In this document: positions 55,148 through 63,984 of the stretch, in pieces
How positions within the stretch are numbered: the stretch's first letter is position 1
Layout of the letters: each line of letters starts with the position of its first letter
Origin: CAYTGR01 sp964437445
GTDB lineage: Bacteria > Chloroflexota > Anaerolineae > B4-G1 > SLSP01
Length of the DNA stretch: 64,000 bases
Direction of reading: 5' to 3'
NCBI GenBank assembly: GCA_964437445.1
Contig: CAYTGR010000007.1
Location: 60,435 to 124,434, forward strand
The notes under the pieces: model-generated
The model's input: only the letters and a program-made list of their open reading frames with translations
The model's database searches: none
Told to the model about the DNA's origin: nothing
Translations under genes and position numbers: made by a program

Positions 55148-57031
55148 TTACTCCCGCTGGCGCAGCACTTCAATCACTTCCGCCACCAGGTCGTACCGCC
55201 CGAAAGCCGGCGTGAAGTAGACGCCGCGCACGCCGGGGAGAGCGCGCAGCTGTAGCAGGAGCTCCTGCGCCATCCGCACCCCCTCCGCAGCGGCAGATTC
55301 ACCCGCGGCATGCATCCGTGCCCGCGTCTCTTCCGGCACAATGATCCCCGGCACCTCATTGTGCAAAAATTCGGCGTGGCGCGCGGAGTAAAGCGGTAAC
55401 AGGCCAACCATCAACGGCGCTGGCAACTCGCCGTACTGCTCCCGGTAAACCGCCAGGAACCGCGTGATGACATCAACGTCGTAGACGGGCTGGGTGATGG
55501 CAAAGTCGGCGCCGGCCTCCAGCTTCTCGTGCAAGTTGGCCACCGCATAGGTCAAATCCTCTGCCGCTGGATTGGTTGCCACGCCGATGAAAAAGCCGGT
55601 CGGCTGGCCCATTTTGGCCCCCGCGTAGTCCAACCCCTGGTTCAATTTCTGCTTGATCAGCGTGATGAAGCCGGGCAGGTTCAGATCGTAGAAGTCGTGC
55701 GTCTCCGGGTAATCGCCGATGGCCACAGGGTCGCCCATGACGACGAAAAGGTTGCGGATACCCAGCGCGTGCGCGGCCAGCAGGTCGCTCTGCAAGCGCA
55801 GCAGGTTGCGCCCGCGCAGCGGGAAGTGCAGCACCGCATCCAACCCCACTTCGCGCTGAACGAGGTGACAGACGGCCCAGGGTGCCATCCGCAGGCGAGC
55901 CATCGGGTTGTCGGAGACATTGACGACGTGCGCGCCGGCCTCCCGCAGCATCCGCGCCGCTTCTACCAAACGTGCGACGTTGGGCCCCTTGGGGGGAACC
56001 AGCTCCACGCTGACGGCAAACTCGCCGGCGGCGAATTTGCGCGCCAGCGGCGTCGGTCCCACCGGCGCGGCCGGGGCATCCGCATCGGTCGGGGCCGTCG
56101 CCGGCATGAAAATACGTGGGACACCGGCCGGGTGATCCAACGCGCGGCGCATGGCTGCGATGTGCTCGGGCGTCGTGCCGCAGCAGCCGCCGATGAGGCG
56201 TACCCCCAGCTCGGCAAAGGCCACGGTGTAGCTGCCGAAGTACTCCGGCGTGGCGGGATAGACCAGCCGCCCCTCCAGGCGGCTCGGCCAACCGGCGTTG
56301 GGCATCGCCGAGAGGTACGGCGGCCCCTCCTTGACCACCTCGCGCATCTCCTGAATGGCGCGCAACACCCCCTCCGGGCCGGTGCTGCAATTCGCGCCGA
56401 TCACATCGGCCCCGGCGGCGACTAACAATTCGGCCACCTGGCGCGGCGTGTGGCCCAACGGCGTCAGCCCATCCTCCAGGAAGGTGGCCGAGGCGACCAA
56501 CGGCAAATCACAGATGGCGCGGGCAGCCTGCAAGGCGGCCTCCAGCTCCTTGAGGTCCGAGAAGGTCTCCAGGATCAGCACGTCGGCACCGGCCTCGGCC
56601 AGGGCCTGGATCTGCTCGGCGAAGATGCCGCGGGCCTCCTCCGGGCGCAGCCGCCCCAACGGGATGATTTTCTGCCCGGTGGGACCGACCGAAGCGGCGA
56701 TCCAGATCGGGCGGAAATAGGCGGCCGCGACACGGCGGGCCAGTTCTACTCCCGCGCGGTTGATAGCAACCGTCGCGTCACCCAGCTCACTGCGCTCCAG
56801 GCGGACGCGGTTCGCGCCGAAGGTGTTGGTCTCTATCAGATCGGCGCCGGCTTCCAAATAACGCCGGTGGACCTCGGCGACCCATTCCGGGTGGGTGCGG
56901 TTCAGGTCATCCAGAGAGCGATCAAACGTGGCCCCGTGGGCGTAGAGCATGGTCCCCATTGCCCCATCGGCCAGCAGTGGACCCTGCGCTAAGCGGCGCA
57001 AAAATTTCTCACGACGAGTGATTTCTTCCAT
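55148..57031 (-). CDS. bifunctional homocysteine S-methyltransferase / 5,10-methylene-THF reductase
   Basis: 627 residues. N-terminal Pfam02574 domain (about 8-300) with zinc Cys: A-N-C-S-T-G-P-E and G-G-C-C-G-T-T-P-E. C-terminal MTHFR domain (about 330-625), TIM barrel with FAD-binding features (A-D-F-A-I-T-Q-P-V-Y-D-V). Such fusions in Chloroflexi, Firmicutes and others convert methylene-THF to methyl-THF and pass the methyl to homocysteine (with or without a corrinoid protein). It overlaps the upstream glycosyltransferase stop by 23 bases. Uses the C1 pool made by fhs/folD. Confidence 0.93.
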   Translation of the reverse strand: MEEITRREKFLRRLAQGPLLADGAMGTMLYAHGATFDRSLDDLNRTHPEWVAEVHRRYLEAGADLIETNTFGANRVRLERSELGDATVAINRAGVELARRVAAAYFRPIWIAASVGPTGQKIIPLGRLRPEEARGIFAEQIQALAEAGADVLILETFSDLKELEAALQAARAICDLPLVASATFLEDGLTPLGHTPRQVAELLVAAGADVIGANCSTGPEGVLRAIQEMREVVKEGPPYLSAMPNAGWPSRLEGRLVYPATPEYFGSYTVAFAELGVRLIGGCCGTTPEHIAAMRRALDHPAGVPRIFMPATAPTDADAPAAPVGPTPLARKFAAGEFAVSVELVPPKGPNVARLVEAARMLREAGAHVVNVSDNPMARLRMAPWAVCHLVQREVGLDAVLHFPLRGRNLLRLQSDLLAAHALGIRNLFVVMGDPVAIGDYPETHDFYDLNLPGFITLIKQKLNQGLDYAGAKMGQPTGFFIGVATNPAAEDLTYAVANLHEKLEAGADFAITQPVYDVDVITRFLAVYREQYGELPAPLMVGLLPLYSARHAEFLHNEVPGIIVPEETRARMHAAGESAAAEGVRMAQELLLQLRALPGVRGVYFTPAFGRYDLVAEVIEVLRQRE

Positions 57032-58553
57032 CTCCCCTCATTCCCCCTGTAAAGTTACAAGTTGCTGATGCAGACCACGCCCCCTGATTCCTCAGCTGCC
57101 CCTGGCCTTTCAAGGTTCCCAGCGCTACCAGCGTCACCGTCGCCGGGATGGCCGGCGCGTAGAAGCGGTCGTAGGCAATTGGGCCGGGCAGGACGACGTG
57201 ATAGACGATGACGGCAGCGAGCACGCACGCCGTGGACGGCCGGAAACGCAGCCGCCAGAGACCGCGCAGCCCCGCCCCCCAGACCGCCAGCCGCCCGGCA
57301 AACAGCCCCCACCAGATCAGCGCCGCGTCCGGCGGGATGCGCGCCACCCGCTCCAGCCAGAAGGCGTGCAGGGCGTCCCCCACTGCGCCGATCGCCAGCG
57401 ATTCGCCCATCCGCCGCCAGATGTCGTCTACCACGCCGGTAGCCGACCAATCCCGGCCGGTGACCACTTGATAGGCGAACCGGTGGCCCGGATCCAGCAG
57501 GCTGCGCTCAACCCCGGCCCCGTGGGCCTTCAGCGCCGCCCCGGGCCACGTGAGCACCACGTCACGCGCCACCGCCGCAACCTGCCGGTGACGTGCCTCC
57601 CGGTCCGCGCAAGAGAGGGAGGTGTCCCAATCCTCCAACCGGCCACTCCAGCTATTCCAATGATAACGCTGAGCAGCCGTTTGAACCAATTCAAAGTATA
57701 ACGCTTCCCAGGTTTCTGTCCATGGCTCGGCCGCAATCCCCTGTGCCGTCGCTAAGGTGGTCACGGCGGTGACCCGGGCCGTGTTTTCCTCAAAGGCGGC
57801 AGAAAGCTGCCAGCGGCCCAGGATCCGCCGGTTGCGCCCCCCCCACGGGGCCAGGACCAGCAGCAGAGCAGCGCCGCAGGCGACCACGGACGACAGACCA
57901 CGGACCATAGCCCGTCCCTGATTCTCCGCCGGTGACCGCTTGCACGCCGCTACCGCCAATAGCCCCGCTACCCCCAGTGCCAGGAACTGCTCGTTGGGCT
58001 TGGTGAGCACCGCCAGCCCCCAGAACAAACCCGCGAGGGCAGCAGATCCAGGCCGGGGGCGGCGCAACCACGTCACCGTGGCCCAGAGCGCCGCCGCCAG
58101 CAGCGGCAGCAGCAATGGCTCGGTCAGCAGATAGCCGGTAAACCGCTGCGTTGTCCCGTTAAGCGCGTAGAGCAGGCCGGCCAGCATTCCCACCCGCCGT
58201 CCCCCCACCGCGCGGCCCAGGCGCGTGACTCCTGCCGCGGCCAGGACCTCCAGCAGCAGATTGAACAACACCGCATGGGACGGCTCGGTCCCCAACAACC
58301 GATAGCTCTCGGCCAGAAAAAGCGGGTAGAGTGGTGTGCGGATAGCGGTCGGACAGAAAGGCGGATTCCAGTCCAGGGAAAAGCCGCGCCCGGCGAGCAG
58401 GTTGAGTGCCAGTCGGTGATACCCCTGCGCATCCACCGGCTCCAGCGGATCAGTCGGGGAAACGCTCAGCCAGGCCACGCGGACGAGCAGCGTCAACCAA
58501 AGCAACGCCCAGGGAGTCCAGCGCCGTAATGACCTATCCGTCAGGTTGCCCAC
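57009..58553 (-). CDS. membrane glycosyltransferase (GT39/ArnT-like family)
   Basis: 514 residues with about 10-12 predicted membrane helices. The N-terminal D-P-L-E-P-V-D-A-Q-G-Y-H region contains acidic residues in the first extracytoplasmic loop as in GT-C enzymes, and N-L-L-A-G-R-G-F-S recurs in these proteins. It would transfer sugar from a polyprenyl-phosphate donor (isoprenoids from the mevalonate route) to an acceptor outside. Product unknown. The end overlaps the HMT/MTHFR start by 23 bases. Confidence 0.8.
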   Translation of the reverse strand: MGNLTDRSLRRWTPWALLWLTLLVRVAWLSVSPTDPLEPVDAQGYHRLALNLLAGRGFSLDWNPPFCPTAIRTPLYPLFLAESYRLLGTEPSHAVLFNLLLEVLAAAGVTRLGRAVGGRRVGMLAGLLYALNGTTQRFTGYLLTEPLLLPLLAAALWATVTWLRRPRPGSAALAGLFWGLAVLTKPNEQFLALGVAGLLAVAACKRSPAENQGRAMVRGLSSVVACGAALLLVLAPWGGRNRRILGRWQLSAAFEENTARVTAVTTLATAQGIAAEPWTETWEALYFELVQTAAQRYHWNSWSGRLEDWDTSLSCADREARHRQVAAVARDVVLTWPGAALKAHGAGVERSLLDPGHRFAYQVVTGRDWSATGVVDDIWRRMGESLAIGAVGDALHAFWLERVARIPPDAALIWWGLFAGRLAVWGAGLRGLWRLRFRPSTACVLAAVIVYHVVLPGPIAYDRFYAPAIPATVTLVALGTLKGQGQLRNQGAWSASATCNFTGGMRGDGRNHSS

Positions 58554-58609
58554 CCCCTCATAGATTCCCTGTTTCTTGATTCTGGATCCTGGATTCTGGA
58601 TTCACTGCC

Positions 58610-59374
58610 TCACCGGTTCCGCTCCGCAATCAGCCGGATTCCTTCCAGGGTCAGCCACGGATCCGACGCGACGAAACAGCTGGTCAGGGGCGCGACCAGC
58701 CGCGCCAGCCCCCCGGTGGCAATCGCCTGGGCCGTTCCCCCCAGTTCAGCCTGGAAACGGCGGACCAGTTCCTCCACCAACCCGACATAGCCGAAAACAA
58801 TGCCCGATTGAATAGCCGTAATGGTGTTGGTTCCAATAGCGTGAGGCGGTGGCTCCAGGCGAATGTGGGGCAGCTGCGCGGTGCCCCCGGCCAGCGCGCT
58901 CATCGCCAGGTTCACGCCCGGCGCGATGGCGACGCCCCGAAATTCCGCCTGCGCCGAGACGGCGGTAAAACTGGTCGCCGTCCCGAAATCCACCACGATG
59001 CAGGCGGTGTGAAAGCGCTCGTAGGCCGCCACAGCATCGGCGATCAGGTCAGCGCCGACCTCGGCCGGGTTATCCACGCAGAAAGTCAGCCCGGTGTTGG
59101 TCGCAGCGCTGACCACGAGGGGGGAGTGCCCCGTCTGCGCGGACAACATCTCGCACAACGTGCCGGTCAACGGCGGGACAACGCTGCTCAGAACGATCTG
59201 GCGGAAGCTCGCCAGGGTCAATCCTGCCTCGCGCAGGAAATCGTGGAAGAGCACGGCGTACTCATCGGGCATTTTGTCCCAGACAGTACGGGCGCGCCAC
59301 TGGCGCAGCCAGCGCTCCCCATCGTGGACCCCAAAGACGATATTGGTATTGCCAACATTGACAGCCAGAAGCAT
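58610..59374 (-). CDS. coaX: type III pantothenate kinase
   Basis: 254 residues from ATG 59374 (GGAGG five bases upstream). M-L-L-A-V-N-V-G-N-T-N is the type III opening, V-V-D-F-G-T-A-T-S-F-T is the second ASKHA phosphate motif, and A-G-G-T-A-Q-L-P is present. It phosphorylates pantothenate in CoA synthesis, unaffected by CoA feedback (a property of the family). It needs a monovalent cation. Confidence 0.94.
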   Translation of the reverse strand: MLLAVNVGNTNIVFGVHDGERWLRQWRARTVWDKMPDEYAVLFHDFLREAGLTLASFRQIVLSSVVPPLTGTLCEMLSAQTGHSPLVVSAATNTGLTFCVDNPAEVGADLIADAVAAYERFHTACIVVDFGTATSFTAVSAQAEFRGVAIAPGVNLAMSALAGGTAQLPHIRLEPPPHAIGTNTITAIQSGIVFGYVGLVEELVRRFQAELGGTAQAIATGGLARLVAPLTSCFVASDPWLTLEGIRLIAERNR

Positions 59375-59684
59375 TGCGACCTCCATCAGTCATTCAGTAA
59401 CCCGGTAGTCAACTTGTTCTCGGCCAATCAGTCGCCTGGTCAAGCAAGCTCAACCTTGTAACGCCGCAGTCCAGCGGTGGGTGTTAAATCGTTCCAAGTG
59501 TAATCGGATTCCGCCCGGTGGCAAGGCTCCCCCTGATGGCCAGGGCTATTGCATTTGGCCTGAAAGTGTTCTTCTTCCCGCTGCGCGTGGGGTCGGCCAC
59601 CAAGCGCTCGCCATTTTTTTAAATGCGATGGCCCTGTCCTGATGGCTGACGGCTGATTGCTGATTCGTGGTATAATCATTTTCC
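59375..59684. other. 310-base gap with a possible structured element
   Basis: No gene is convincing: frames of 60-127 codons on either strand lack family signatures. A nested stem is visible (GCAA...CCCTG-atggc-CAGGG...TTGC, 59521-59552) flanked by CAGCGG (59471 region) and CCGCTG (59579-59584), then seven T at 59614-59620. This could be a rod-like RNA of roughly 150 bases, such as a 6S-like molecule, but I found no diagnostic sequence. Treat as unassigned. Confidence 0.3.
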
Positions 59685-59685
59685 A
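59668..59685 (+). promoter_or_regulatory. extended -10 promoter, nearly leaderless gene
   Basis: TGgTATAAT (59668-59676) and then eight bases to the ATG at 59685. Predicted +1 falls at or within two bases of the start codon; no Shine-Dalgarno. Confidence 0.5.
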
Positions 59686-60683
59686 TGAAAAAGAACTGGC
59701 TTCGCATTTTGCTGGCGTTGGTGTTTGCCGTGGCGGGGCTCTACCTGGCGCTGCGCGGCGTGGATTTCCAAAATGTCGGGCAGGCGCTGGCCCAGGCGCG
59801 CTGGGGCTGGATGGGTTTGGCATTTCTTTGCGTCTTGGGCGAACTGCTCATCCGGTCCATCCGGTGGCGGATCTTGCTGGGCCGCAAACTTTCCATTGGG
59901 GATGGCTTCGGGCTGATCTGCATCGGCTACCTGGTGAGCAATGTCTTCCCCCTGCGCGCCGGCGACGCGGCGCGCGGCGTGGCTGCCGGCATCCGCAGTG
60001 GCGTCTCACCGGTCGCGGCCCTCTCCACCGTGGTCGTAGAGCGGACATTGGACCTGTTGACGGTGGTGCTCTTCCTGTTGGGGACGCTGCCGTTCGTGGC
60101 CGGACTGGGTGACTCGTTGACGACCGGACTGATCGCCGGTGCTCTCTCCCTGGGGCTGCTGATCGCGCTCGTCCTCATGGCGTTATTCCCCCACCAGGTG
60201 GAGGCCGTGGCCCGCTGGCTATTAGGGCTGATCCGCCTGCGCAATCCTGAACGGTTGCTCAAACTCCTGCGCAGTGTGCTGGATGGGCTGTCGGCGCTCC
60301 GTTCCCCTAAGGAAGGACTGCGACTGGCCTTCTGGTCGCTGCTGCTCTGGGTATTGACGGCCGGTTACTACGTGGCAGCGCTGCGAGCTTTCGTCGCCGA
60401 TCCCCCTTGGCTGACCGGGTTCGTTCTTTGCTGGACCACAGCGCTTGGCATGGCCACGCCGGCCCCCGGTGGGGTCGGTCCCGTCCATTATGCGATGCGG
60501 GTCACATTGACCCTGGGATTTGGTCTATCCGCCGAGGTTGCCACGACTTACGCGCTGGTTGCCCATGCTGCCCAATACCTGATCGGCATCGGCCTCGGCG
60601 CGGCTTTCCTGCTGGCCTGGGGGATCTCACCGAGTAAATTGCAAATTGCCGGACCCAGACCACAAACAGCGGAGAGCGAGTAG
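59685..60683 (+). CDS. lysylphosphatidylglycerol synthase TM-domain/flippase-like protein (UPF0104)
   Basis: 332 residues with about eight membrane helices. The conserved G-Y-L-V-S-N-V-F-P-L-R-A-G-D-A-A-R and E-R-T-L-D-L-L segments are typical of the MprF/AglD-like membrane family (Pfam LPG_synthase_TM). The C-terminal aminoacyl-transferase domain of MprF is missing, so it may act as a lipid flippase or in polyprenyl-sugar transfer. Predicted to be leaderless. Followed by an epimerase and a glycosyltransferase, which fits a surface-polysaccharide role. Confidence 0.85.
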   Translation: MKKNWLRILLALVFAVAGLYLALRGVDFQNVGQALAQARWGWMGLAFLCVLGELLIRSIRWRILLGRKLSIGDGFGLICIGYLVSNVFPLRAGDAARGVAAGIRSGVSPVAALSTVVVERTLDLLTVVLFLLGTLPFVAGLGDSLTTGLIAGALSLGLLIALVLMALFPHQVEAVARWLLGLIRLRNPERLLKLLRSVLDGLSALRSPKEGLRLAFWSLLLWVLTAGYYVAALRAFVADPPWLTGFVLCWTTALGMATPAPGGVGPVHYAMRVTLTLGFGLSAEVATTYALVAHAAQYLIGIGLGAAFLLAWGISPSKLQIAGPRPQTAESE

Positions 60684-60735
60684 TCCCCCCACACGCATAT
60701 CCGTAGCGAGCTTGCTTGTCCTCATGGGAGGCGTC

Positions 60736-61758
60736 ATGCACTATCTTGTCACCGGCGGCGCCGGATTTATCGGTTCCAATTACGTCGCCCGCCTGCTGGC
60801 GCGTGGCGACCGGGTGACCATTTACGATAACCTTTCTCGCCACGGCGCAGCAGCCAATCTGGCCTGGCTCCAGGCGCAACCCGGCGCGCTGACCTTCGTC
60901 CACGGCGACGTGCGCGATGCTGCGCTGCTCGCCGAGAGCGCCCGCGATGCCGGGGTGATCGTTCACCTGGCCTCTCAGGTGGCTGTGACCACCTCGGTGG
61001 TGGATCCTCGCACCGACTTTGAGATCAACGCGCTGGGCACACTCAACGCGCTGGAAGCCGCGCGCCTTTCAGGCCGGCGTCCCATCGTCCTGTACGCTTC
61101 CACCAACAAGGTCTACGGCGGGATGGAAGAGGTCGGCGTGGTGGAAGAGGCCACGCATTACCGTTACCGCGACCTGCCGGCGGGCGTACCGGAGACGCAA
61201 CCGCTGGACTTTCACTCGCCCTACGGCTGCTCCAAGGGTGCGGGCGACCAATATGTCCACGATTACGCCCGCATCTACGGGTTGCCCACGGTCGTCTTCC
61301 GCCAGAGCTGCATCTACGGCCCGCGCCAGTTCGGCGTGGAGGATCAGGGCTGGGTCGCCTGGTTCATCATCGCCGCGCTCCAGGGCCGCCCCCTCACCAT
61401 CTACGGCGACGGCAAGCAGATCCGCGATCTGCTCTGGGTGGATGACCTGCTGGACGCTTACGACGCCGCCATCGCCCGGATTGACCGCACGGCCGGCCAG
61501 GTCTACAACGTGGGGGGTGGCCCGGCAAACACTCTGGCGATCTGGCGCGAGTTTGGCCCGCTGCTGGAAGCGCTCGTCGGCCACCCGCTCACCGTCACTT
61601 GGGGCGACTGGCGGCCCGGTGACCAGCGGGTCTACGTCTCCGACATCCGCAAGGCCGGCCGCGAGCTCGGCTGGCAGCCGCGCGTCAGCATCCACGAGGG
61701 CCTCCGGCGGCTCTACGAGTGGGTGCGGGAAAACCGCGCGCTGTTTACGGAGCTATGA
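60736..61758 (+). CDS. NAD-dependent sugar epimerase, CDP-paratose 2-epimerase-like
   Basis: 340 residues from ATG 60736 (GGGAGG four to nine bases upstream). SDR motif G-G-A-G-F-I-G-S-N-Y; catalytic Y-G-C-S-K (YxxxK) with Ser/Thr in Y-A-S-T-N-K. R-Q-S-C-I-Y-G-P-R-Q-F-G and D-Q-G-W-V-A-W-F are hallmarks of CDP-paratose/tyvelose epimerase RfbE and relatives. Makes an NDP-sugar for surface glycans; the exact sugar is unknown. Confidence 0.88.
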   Translation: MHYLVTGGAGFIGSNYVARLLARGDRVTIYDNLSRHGAAANLAWLQAQPGALTFVHGDVRDAALLAESARDAGVIVHLASQVAVTTSVVDPRTDFEINALGTLNALEAARLSGRRPIVLYASTNKVYGGMEEVGVVEEATHYRYRDLPAGVPETQPLDFHSPYGCSKGAGDQYVHDYARIYGLPTVVFRQSCIYGPRQFGVEDQGWVAWFIIAALQGRPLTIYGDGKQIRDLLWVDDLLDAYDAAIARIDRTAGQVYNVGGGPANTLAIWREFGPLLEALVGHPLTVTWGDWRPGDQRVYVSDIRKAGRELGWQPRVSIHEGLRRLYEWVRENRALFTEL

Positions 61759-61761
61759 GCA

Positions 61762-61814
61762 GTGAAACGTTAAACGTGAACAACGCAGGTTCTTCATCAC
61801 GTTTGACGTTTCAC
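61762..61814 (+). other. 18-bp leader hairpin before the GT4 gene
   Basis: GTGAAACGTTAAACGTGA (61762-61779) with TCACGTTTGACGTTTCAC (61797-61814): one G-U-type change in the stem. It sits in the 78-base gap between co-oriented genes. The GGGAG ribosome site lies just downstream. Confidence 0.55.
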
Positions 61815-61836
61815 GCATCACGCATGGGGAGTTTCT

Positions 61837-63198
61837 ATGCACGTCCTGGTCGTCCTTACCTATTATCGCCCTCACACCAGCGGGTTGACCATTTACGCAG
61901 AGCGCCTGGCCCGCGGGTTGGCCGCGCGCGGGCATCAAGTGACCATCCTGACCTCGCGGTATGGGCGCTACCTGCCGGCCACCGAGCAACTGGATGGCGT
62001 GCGCGTTGTGCGCGCGCCGGTGCTCTTCCGGGTCAGCAAAGGGGTCATCATGCCCACCTTTGGCTTTTTGGCCAACCGGCTCGTCGCTCAGGCTGACGTG
62101 CTGAGCCTGCACCTGCCGCAGTTTGATGCAGCGGGCGTGGCGTTGCGGGGGCGGCTCCTGCATAAACCAACGGTGTTGACCTATCATTGCGATCTGCAAC
62201 TGCCCCCCAATCCGCTCAATTGGGCGGCCAACCGCGCAATTGACTTGATGAACGCTCTGGCCGGGCAGTTCAGCCATGCCATCGTCGCCTACACGCAAGA
62301 TTTTGCGGACGCTTCGCCCTATCTGCGCCGCTACAATGGCAAGCTGCGCGTCATCCCGCCGCCGGTGGAATTGCCGGAGATGACCACTTCGGGCATCGCC
62401 GCTTTTGCCAAGATGCACAACCCGGCCAAACAGTTCCCCATCATCGGGATGGCGGCACGGTTGGCCGCCGAGAAGGGCGTAGAGGTGCTGTTGGCGGCCT
62501 TCCCGCGCATCCTGGAACGTTATCCGCAGGCTAAAATCCTCTTCGCCGGACAGTATCAGGAGGTATTGAGTGAGGAGGCCTACGCCCGCCGCCTGGAGCC
62601 GCAAATCCGCCGGTACGAGGAGGCCGGGCAGTGGAAGTTCCTGGGCGTTCTCAACCCGCTTCAGATGGCAGCGTTTTTCCCGAACCTGGATGTGCTGGTG
62701 GTGCCGAGCCTCAACTCCACCGAATCGTTCGGGCTGGTGCAGGTGGAGGCGATGCTTTGCGGGACGCCCTGCGTCGCCAGCGACCTGCCGGGTGTCCGCC
62801 AGCCCATCCTGCAAACGGGGATGGGCGAGATCGCGCCGGTGGGTGACGCCGAGGGACTGGCCGCAGCGCTGCTCAAGGTGTTGGCTCAACGTGCCGCCTA
62901 CGTGCGCCCTCGTGAAGAGATTGTAGCGCGCTTCTCCACCGAACAGACAGTCACGCAGTACGAGGCGCTGTTTGAGGAACTGCGCGGGACCGGTCAGGCA
63001 GGCCGGGCCGGTGCAGCAACGGACTTAGCGCCCGCGCAGCCGCAAGACGGCCTTCCCGCCGAAGTCACAGAAAATACCGGGAGTGACAGCGATGAAATTC
63101 AATCCCTTCCAGAAGACCGCTACGCCCCAGACGGTGCCCGCACCGGCCCCGATCTATACCGAGCTGAGGCACCACCTTCTGACGTTGAAGCCGGATGA
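61837..63198 (+). CDS. GT4-family glycosyltransferase
   Basis: 453 residues. GT-B fold: acceptor-side Y-R-P-H-T-S-G-L-T-I-Y, then the donor domain A-A-R-L-A-A-E-K-G-V-E-V-L and the E-x7-E motif E-S-F-G-L-V-Q-V-E. Transfers an NDP-sugar to lipid or polysaccharide. The natural end is probably near residue 400; the last ~50 residues are low-complexity and the last 35 overlap the next gene in another frame by 107 bases, so the C-terminus may reflect stop-codon loss. Confidence 0.88.
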   Translation: MHVLVVLTYYRPHTSGLTIYAERLARGLAARGHQVTILTSRYGRYLPATEQLDGVRVVRAPVLFRVSKGVIMPTFGFLANRLVAQADVLSLHLPQFDAAGVALRGRLLHKPTVLTYHCDLQLPPNPLNWAANRAIDLMNALAGQFSHAIVAYTQDFADASPYLRRYNGKLRVIPPPVELPEMTTSGIAAFAKMHNPAKQFPIIGMAARLAAEKGVEVLLAAFPRILERYPQAKILFAGQYQEVLSEEAYARRLEPQIRRYEEAGQWKFLGVLNPLQMAAFFPNLDVLVVPSLNSTESFGLVQVEAMLCGTPCVASDLPGVRQPILQTGMGEIAPVGDAEGLAAALLKVLAQRAAYVRPREEIVARFSTEQTVTQYEALFEELRGTGQAGRAGAATDLAPAQPQDGLPAEVTENTGSDSDEIQSLPEDRYAPDGARTGPDLYRAEAPPSDVEAG

Positions 63199-63616
63199 GA
63201 TCGGGATCAGCCCCTCTCCAGCAGTGCCACACGTCTGGGGGGTGCTGATGGAGATGGGCCGCCCGCAAGCCGTGGTCACTTTAGTCTCTCTGGCCGATGG
63301 CACCACCAGTCTGTACTTCAGCAACGGCGGCGGCATCCTGGGCGGCGGGGAACACGCACCGGTGGCCCAGGCTTCTAAGGCCTTCGTGTCCAGCGCAGAG
63401 CCGTACCTCCCGGCCATGGCTCCAGCCCCCGCCTTTCCCTTACCGCTGCCGGCGGTGGGAGAGGTGAAATTTTACGTTCTGACCTTTGAGGGCATTTTCA
63501 CAGCGGAGGCCGGCGAGCAGGAATTAGGGAACCGGCAACACGCCTTGTCTCCACTTTTCTACCACGGTCAAGCGGTCCTTACCCAAATCCGCTTGATGCA
63601 GGAGCAGAAGAAATAA
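63092..63616 (+). CDS. unknown conserved-looking protein
   Basis: 174 residues from ATG 63092 (GGGAG eight bases upstream; GTG 63083 is an alternative). A Pro-rich start leads to a compact alpha/beta domain with H-L-L-T-L-K-P-D-E, V-W-G-V-L-M-E-M-G and T-T-S-L-Y-F-S-N-G-G-G-I-L-G-G-G. The stretch L-P-L-P-A-V-G-E-V-K-F-Y-V-L-T-F resembles a roadblock-like strand-helix pattern but I cannot assign it. Overlaps the glycosyltransferase tail in a different frame. Confidence 0.7.
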   Translation: MKFNPFQKTATPQTVPAPAPIYTELRHHLLTLKPDEIGISPSPAVPHVWGVLMEMGRPQAVVTLVSLADGTTSLYFSNGGGILGGGEHAPVAQASKAFVSSAEPYLPAMAPAPAFPLPLPAVGEVKFYVLTFEGIFTAEAGEQELGNRQHALSPLFYHGQAVLTQIRLMQEQKK

Positions 63617-63655
63617 CCTGAAATGTGAACACGAACGGTAAAGCAGGGCATATGC

Positions 63656-63708
63656 TTGTAGGGCCGCGCTTTAGCGCGGCAAAACGGCGCTGAAGCGCCT
63701 TACTACAA
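63656..63708 (+). repeat. palindromic repeat TTGTAG...CTACAA, copy 3 (complete)
   Basis: TTGTAG (63656-63661), GCCGCGCTTTAGCGCGGC, GGCGCTGAAGCGCC, and CTACAA (63703-63708): two internal hairpins inside a terminal inverted repeat, a small MITE/REP-like unit. Related copies at 25551, 45770 and 63780. Confidence 0.75.
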
Positions 63709-63719
63709 ACTCAGCGCGT

Positions 63720-63773
63720 CATTTTCAAGGGAATTCCCCATGAACTGGCGTTCACCAGCCGTGGGATGAAAAT
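63720..63773 (+). repeat. module A repeat (CTGGCGTTCACCAG)
   Basis: ATGAACTGGCGTTCACCAGC, then CGTGGGATGAAAAT (63740-63773), nearly identical to 48400-48431 and partly to 33470-33484. CTGG-cgttca-CCAG is a small stem. Confidence 0.65.
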
Positions 63774-63779
63774 TGGCTC

Positions 63780-63829
63780 GTAGTAACGCGCTTCAGCGCG
63801 TTGGACGGCGCTGAAGCGCCTGACTACAA
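63780..63829 (+). repeat. palindromic repeat GTAGTA...CTACAA, copy 4
   Basis: GTAGTAACGCGCTTCAGCGC, GGCGCTGAAGCGCC and GACTACAA. Same layout as 63656-63708, 72 bases further. The 368-base gap 63617-63984 holds these units and no gene. Confidence 0.75.
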
Positions 63830-63894
63830 ACGAAGAGCATTATTTTCAGAGGAGATTTCATCCTTTCGCCTTCATCCTTCATCCGTTTCAAAGG

Positions 63895-63975
63895 TGAGCG
63901 GTGAGCAGGAAACAGGAACTTCTACCGGCTGCTCTCTGCTCACTCCTTAACTGGTTTCTATTTTCAGGAAGAGGA
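63895..63975 (+). repeat. module B leader, copy before the right-edge gene
   Basis: GTGAGCGGTGAGCAGGAAAC and AGGAACTTCTAC match 48441-48470. GTGAGCAG (63901-63908) pairs with CTGCTCAC (63936-63943); TTAACTGGTTTCTATTTTCAGG then leads to the ribosome site. Confidence 0.7.
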
Positions 63976-63984
63976 GCTAAACCC

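Noticed and set aside
55473..56425. ~300-codon frames on both strands inside the HMT/MTHFR gene
   Set aside because: The minus frame with zinc-Cys and MTHFR motifs explains the region; the others are shadows.
59375..59684. 6S RNA candidate
   Set aside because: A nested stem and a T-run exist, but no central-bubble or pRNA-template pattern could be recognised; kept only as an unassigned gap.
63656..63829. CRISPR array
   Set aside because: The two units are palindromic mobile-type repeats with variable arms, not short identical repeats with regular spacers; no cas genes.
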